From the NCBI GenBank assembly GCA_050735975.1, contig JBOHVS010000143.1:1-8947 (forward strand): DNA of 8,947 nucleotides, given 5' to 3'. The DNA is from DATMBL01 sp050735975. GTDB lineage: Bacteria > Desulfobacterota > Binatia > UBA9968. Each line of letters opens with the position of its first letter. The stretch's first letter is position 1. The notes beneath the pieces were generated by a model. That model searched no databases, was not told the origin of the DNA, and saw only the letters and a list, made by a program, of their open reading frames with translations. A program made the position numbers and the translations under genes. Shown in pieces: positions 6,033 through 8,947 of this stretch.

Positions 6033-6842
6033 ATGCAGCACATGCCTCCTCTGAAGATCGCCACCTGGAACGTCAACGGCATCCGCGCCCGCGAGGCTCA
6101 AGTTCTCGAGTGGGTTGAGCGCGAGCGGCCCGACGTCCTTTGCCTCCAAGAGCTTAAATCGACGGTGGCCCAAGTTCCGGCGTCGCTTTGCGAGCTGCAG
6201 GGGTATCGTTGTTACTGGCACGGAACGCGAGCCTATTCGGGTGTCGGCCTGCATATACGGCGGGACTCGTTCGTAGAGGAGCCGCGTTTCCTCCATCCTG
6301 CTTTTGATTTTGAGACGCGAATTGTAACCGCCCAAATCGGTAATCTGACCGTAGTATCCGTATATGTCCCAAACGGCGGCAAAGACTTCCCCGCCAAAAT
6401 GGACTTCTTGCGCTCAATGGAGCGGTATGTCGCCGAGGTTCACGGAAGCGGCGCGCGGCTCGTCTTGTGTGGCGACATCAACATCGCCAGAACCGAACGC
6501 GACGTTCACCCAAAAGAACGAAATCCCATGCTCGTCGGACAGCGGCCCGAGGAGCGAGAGATGTTCGAGCGGATCCTCGCGCAGGGGATCGTCGACGTCG
6601 GACGGGCACTGGATCCGGACAACGACAACCTTTTCACCTGGTGGGCGCCGTGGCGCAAGATGCGCGAGCGCAATATCGGCTGGCGGCTCGATTACGTGCT
6701 CGCGAGCCAATCTTTGGCGGCGAAGGCCGCCCAGTGCGCGGTCTATCGCGAGGTGGGAACGAGCGATCATGCGCCCGTCGTAGCAACGTTCGAGCTGAAT
6801 GGAAGTGCGTCCGCGGCTGCGCGGGAATCATCGCTCACATGA
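6033..6842 (+). CDS. xthA: Exonuclease III / AP endonuclease (XthA)
   Basis: This 269-residue enzyme of the exonuclease-endonuclease-phosphatase fold cuts the DNA backbone 5' of abasic sites and removes blocked 3' ends in base-excision repair. All catalytic residues are present: Asn13 in WNVNG, Glu40 in LQELK, Tyr111 in YVPNGG, Asp148 and Asn150 in GDINIA, Asp220 in GWRLDYV, and Asp245-His246 in SDHAP. They align with E. coli Asn7, Glu34, Tyr109, Asp151, Asn153, Asp229, Asp258 and His259. Length is normal. No ribosome-binding sequence suits the ATG at 6033. The ATG at 6042 has GGA about 11 bases upstream and gives the more typical start MPPLKIATWNVNG, so it may be the true one. The next gene starts 13 bases after the stop and is probably cotranscribed. 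Confidence 0.95.
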   Translation: MQHMPPLKIATWNVNGIRAREAQVLEWVERERPDVLCLQELKSTVAQVPASLCELQGYRCYWHGTRAYSGVGLHIRRDSFVEEPRFLHPAFDFETRIVTAQIGNLTVVSVYVPNGGKDFPAKMDFLRSMERYVAEVHGSGARLVLCGDINIARTERDVHPKERNPMLVGQRPEEREMFERILAQGIVDVGRALDPDNDNLFTWWAPWRKMRERNIGWRLDYVLASQSLAAKAAQCAVYREVGTSDHAPVVATFELNGSASAAARESSLT

Positions 6843-6855
6843 GGCCAGAAAGCTC

Positions 6856-7602
6856 ATGAAAAGATCCGGTTCACCCCGTGTCACAAAACGGCCTGTACCC
6901 AAGTACGGGCAAGAGTCTTCCAAACTTCCCCGAAAGGCAGCGCCCCAAAGCCGCGGGGGTCAGTCCGTGGCGCGGGGTTCACAACCGTCCGACACCCGCT
7001 TCGGCAGGCTAGCCGAATACAACCGCAAGCGCCGGTTCGATACGACTCCGGAGCCGGCAGGCACAATGGGACGAGGGCGCAAACAAGGGCTGGGGTTCGT
7101 CATCCAAAAGCACCGCGCGAGTAGGCTCCACTACGATTTTCGGCTCGAGCACGAAGGCGTCATGCTCTCATGGGCGGTTCCGAAAGGCCCATCGCTCGAT
7201 CCTTCAAATAAACGTTTCGCAATGCAGACCGAGGAACATCCGATCGAATATAACCAATTCGAAGGCGTGATCCCGGAAGGCGAGTATGGCGCGGGAACCG
7301 TGATGATTTGGGATCGAGGAACATGGGCGCCCGAGGTGGAAGATGTCGCTCGCGCCCTGGAAAAGGGAGACCTCAAGTTTAGACTGTATGGGAAAAAGCT
7401 CCATGGCTCATGGGTGCTCGTGAGAATGCGAGAGCGGCAGTGGCTGTTGATCAAGCATCGCGATAAGACCGCCTCGACTCTCGACATCACTGCCGCCAAA
7501 CCTCGCTCGGTGGTCTCCCGGCGGACGCTGGCAAGCATTGCACGCACGGCCGGCGCAAGCGCCCGGCAGCTTGCTCAGGCCAAAGAGGCCGACGCGCTGT
7601 GA
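6856..7602 (+). CDS. Stand-alone LigD-type DNA 3'-phosphoesterase
   Basis: The 248-residue protein corresponds to the 3'-phosphoesterase (PE) module of bacterial ligase D, which trims 3'-ribonucleotides and 3'-phosphates to leave 3'-OH ends for polymerase and ligase. The core spans about residues 80-205. Active-site residues in P. aeruginosa LigD-PE (His42, His48, Asp50, Arg52, His84, Tyr88) match His86, His92, Asp94, Arg96, His128 and Tyr132 here with identical spacing. The conserved EGVIPEGEYGAGTV (136-149) and WLLIKHRD (196-203) are also present. Residues 1-78 are a basic, probably disordered extension (many Lys, Arg, Ser, Pro). No ligase or polymerase domain is attached and no Ku gene is in the window. 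The frame is open further upstream to 6799, but GAGG (6841-6844) 11 bases before the ATG at 6856 and the 13-base gap after xthA favour this start. Confidence 0.93.
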   Translation: MKRSGSPRVTKRPVPKYGQESSKLPRKAAPQSRGGQSVARGSQPSDTRFGRLAEYNRKRRFDTTPEPAGTMGRGRKQGLGFVIQKHRASRLHYDFRLEHEGVMLSWAVPKGPSLDPSNKRFAMQTEEHPIEYNQFEGVIPEGEYGAGTVMIWDRGTWAPEVEDVARALEKGDLKFRLYGKKLHGSWVLVRMRERQWLLIKHRDKTASTLDITAAKPRSVVSRRTLASIARTAGASARQLAQAKEADAL

Positions 7603-7639
7603 CCTCTTTCTAAACGTCTGTCTCTAATGTAATCGGTTT

Positions 7640-8533
7640 TTAGCCGCTCCAACGACCGGTTATGCTCCCGCAAATCCAATAGAGCCCACCGATTAAAAGC
7701 GTGCCAAGGAGAAGTGCAGATCTCGGCCACGAGTAATTCTGGGTCTGCACGGTTTTGCGAAAAACAAGAAATCTTTCCCAGTTCGTGATCGACCGCGCAT
7801 TGGCTATATCCCCGTAGTTTTGGATGCTATTTCCATACGTAAACACTTTCTCGAAGTATCTTCGCGGGCTGTCGATCTCCATATGACGAACTCGGATCTC
7901 TGGAGCGTACCAGACGCTGTCGCAGGAATATCTGTCAACGCATCTGCGGACGAAAACAACGTCAGCTCCTCTTGTCATTTCAATGAATGGTCCAAGTTCA
8001 TCGAATAGCGTCTTTCGAACGGCCATGTTGTTTGTATAGCCGTAATATACAGCCTTCATTGTACTGCTGAAAATGAAGTTATTCTTCTCGTTTTCATAAT
8101 CCTCGAGCATGCGAAGGAGGAACGAATCTCTCGCCGGCTGGTGACTTCCAACAACAACAGCGGCCCCGGAACGCCTCATGGCTGTTTCTATCTGGCTCAG
8201 CCAGTCGTACGCTGGCACGCAATCGGGATCCGTAAAGGCAAGGGTCCTTCCCGCCGAGGCCGCGACGCCTCGATTGCGTGCCGCATAAGCGCCTTGTTTC
8301 CGTTCCGATAGAAGTTGTATGCGGGGGTATTCCCTGACTATTGCTGCGGACCTATCCGTCGAATTGTTATCAACCATGATAATTTCATAGCCTGTCGAGG
8401 GATAAGTCTGCGCAAGGAGAGCTTGGGCGCACTGCTCGATATACGGTTCAGCGTTATAGAAAGGGACAATGACGGAGATTTCGATTCCTGTCGGTCCCGA
8501 GACGTAATGAGCTGTCACTAATGATTGAGTCAA
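7640..8533 (-). CDS. Family 2 glycosyltransferase with C-terminal membrane segment
   Basis: This inverting GT-A glycosyltransferase probably adds a sugar to a surface polysaccharide or lipid-linked intermediate at the cytoplasmic membrane. From the chosen start, SVIVPFYN (20-27) opens the nucleotide-sugar fold. DNNSTD (55-60) and TDPD (101-104, the DxD-type metal site) follow. NNMAVRK (168-174) and RGADVVFVRR (188-197) mark the acceptor half, and a hydrophobic segment (about 272-290) is the membrane anchor. The start is uncertain because no ATG precedes the domain. I chose a TTG at 8533 with GGCGG about 9 bases before it. A GTG at 8518 is possible. A TTG at 8614 would overlap the previous gene by 38 bases and add a strongly basic stretch. 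It lies downstream of a paralogous gene and is probably cotranscribed with it. Confidence 0.88.
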   Translation of the reverse strand: MTQSLVTAHYVSGPTGIEISVIVPFYNAEPYIEQCAQALLAQTYPSTGYEIIMVDNNSTDRSAAIVREYPRIQLLSERKQGAYAARNRGVAASAGRTLAFTDPDCVPAYDWLSQIETAMRRSGAAVVVGSHQPARDSFLLRMLEDYENEKNNFIFSSTMKAVYYGYTNNMAVRKTLFDELGPFIEMTRGADVVFVRRCVDRYSCDSVWYAPEIRVRHMEIDSPRRYFEKVFTYGNSIQNYGDIANARSITNWERFLVFRKTVQTQNYSWPRSALLLGTLLIGGLYWICGSITGRWSG

Positions 8534-8576
8534 GGTTCGGATCCGCCTTTTCTTTTCTCCCTGGCTCTTTTTCTCC

Positions 8577-8947
8577 CTAGCTTTCAGTTCTACGCCTGGC
8601 GGCCAGCCGCCCAAGCAGGTAAAAAATTGTTCCCATCCAAAGAAGAGTGATGAGGCAAAGCGTTTGTGCCAGCGAATAGCTCTTTCGCCGAATGGTTTCC
8701 CTGAGAATTACCGAGCTTTCCGCAGGAGTGATGGTCCTGTACGCTCCCTTTCTTCTTTCATAGTTCTGTTGAAAACTCCTGCCGTAGATAAACCGCTTTT
8801 GCAGCCATTTCTGCACGCTAGTAATTTCCAAATGACGGATTCGGGCGGTGGGCACATAGCGAGCGGCGTCACAAGAGTAGCTTGCAATCACCCGGTGGAC
8901 GAATACAGAGTCCGCGCCCCTCATGATCTCCAGAAAAGGGCCGCAGC
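8577..8947 (-). CDS. Family 2 glycosyltransferase, C-terminal part (cut by window edge)
   Basis: The visible 122 residues are the end of a second glycosyltransferase whose N-terminal catalytic half lies outside the window. The frame continues past the internal Met at 8924 into the window edge (CGPFLEIMRGAD), so that Met is not the start. It aligns with the neighbouring enzyme at the shared positions GPF-E--RGAD-VFV-R, YSCD, RxRHxEI and the K-F-YG-S-QNY segment. A hydrophobic segment (about LITLLWMGTIFYLLG) near the C-terminus matches the membrane anchor in the same place. The stop at 8577 is about 43 bases before the next gene's likely start. The two genes are tandem paralogs on the minus strand. 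Confidence 0.85.
   Translation of the reverse strand, partial: CGPFLEIMRGADSVFVHRVIASYSCDAARYVPTARIRHLEITSVQKWLQKRFIYGRSFQQNYERRKGAYRTITPAESSVILRETIRRKSYSLAQTLCLITLLWMGTIFYLLGRLAARRRTES

Noticed and set aside
1..8947. CRISPR arrays, tRNA or rRNA genes, insertion sequences, integrases, toxin-antitoxin pairs
   Set aside because: No regularly spaced repeats, no conserved RNA motifs and no transposase or toxin-like proteins were seen on either strand.

Overview
The window looks like chromosomal DNA from a diderm (Gram-negative-type) soil or environmental bacterium. The evidence is a Pal outer-membrane lipoprotein and a periplasmic MlaC-family lipid carrier. The Cys-containing loop in Pal and the mix of repair and orphan genes recall uncultured Desulfobacterota, Methylomirabilota or Binatota-like lineages. 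That placement is an impression from gene content, not a phylogenetic result. No tRNA, rRNA, CRISPR array, transposase or integrase was seen.

Layout, left to right. (1) The last codons of an unidentified plus-strand gene (1-71) are followed by a weak terminator, a promoter, pal (314-889) and a strong intrinsic terminator. (2) A 539-residue HEAT-repeat protein (1120-2739, plus) converges on a minus-strand gene for a small protein with an N-terminal charged helix and a C-terminal membrane hairpin (2845-3180). (3) A minus-strand alpha/beta hydrolase (3432-4325) is divergent from an orphan MlaC-like gene (4691-5293). The 365-bp gap between them carries several inverted and direct repeats. (4) MlaC is followed by a 157-residue protein that resembles the N-terminal domain of the eukaryotic repair scaffold XRCC1 (5365-5838), then a pair of related palindromic repeats in opposite orientation (5874-5953). 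(5) An apparent two-gene operon encodes exonuclease III/AP endonuclease (xthA, 6033-6842) and a stand-alone LigD-type 3'-phosphoesterase (6856-7602). (6) Two tandem paralogous family-2 glycosyltransferases lie on the minus strand, one complete (about 7640-8533) and one cut by the window edge (8577-8947).

The most interesting part is 5365-7602. An XRCC1-N-like protein, an AP endonuclease of the same family as human APE1, and a 3'-end-healing phosphoesterase lie on one strand within 2.3 kb. Together they look like a compact bacterial set for single-strand-break and abasic-site end processing. The XRCC1 likeness rests on motif comparison from memory and needs a profile search. The envelope genes (pal, the MlaC-like carrier, the glycosyltransferases) share no obvious operon with it.
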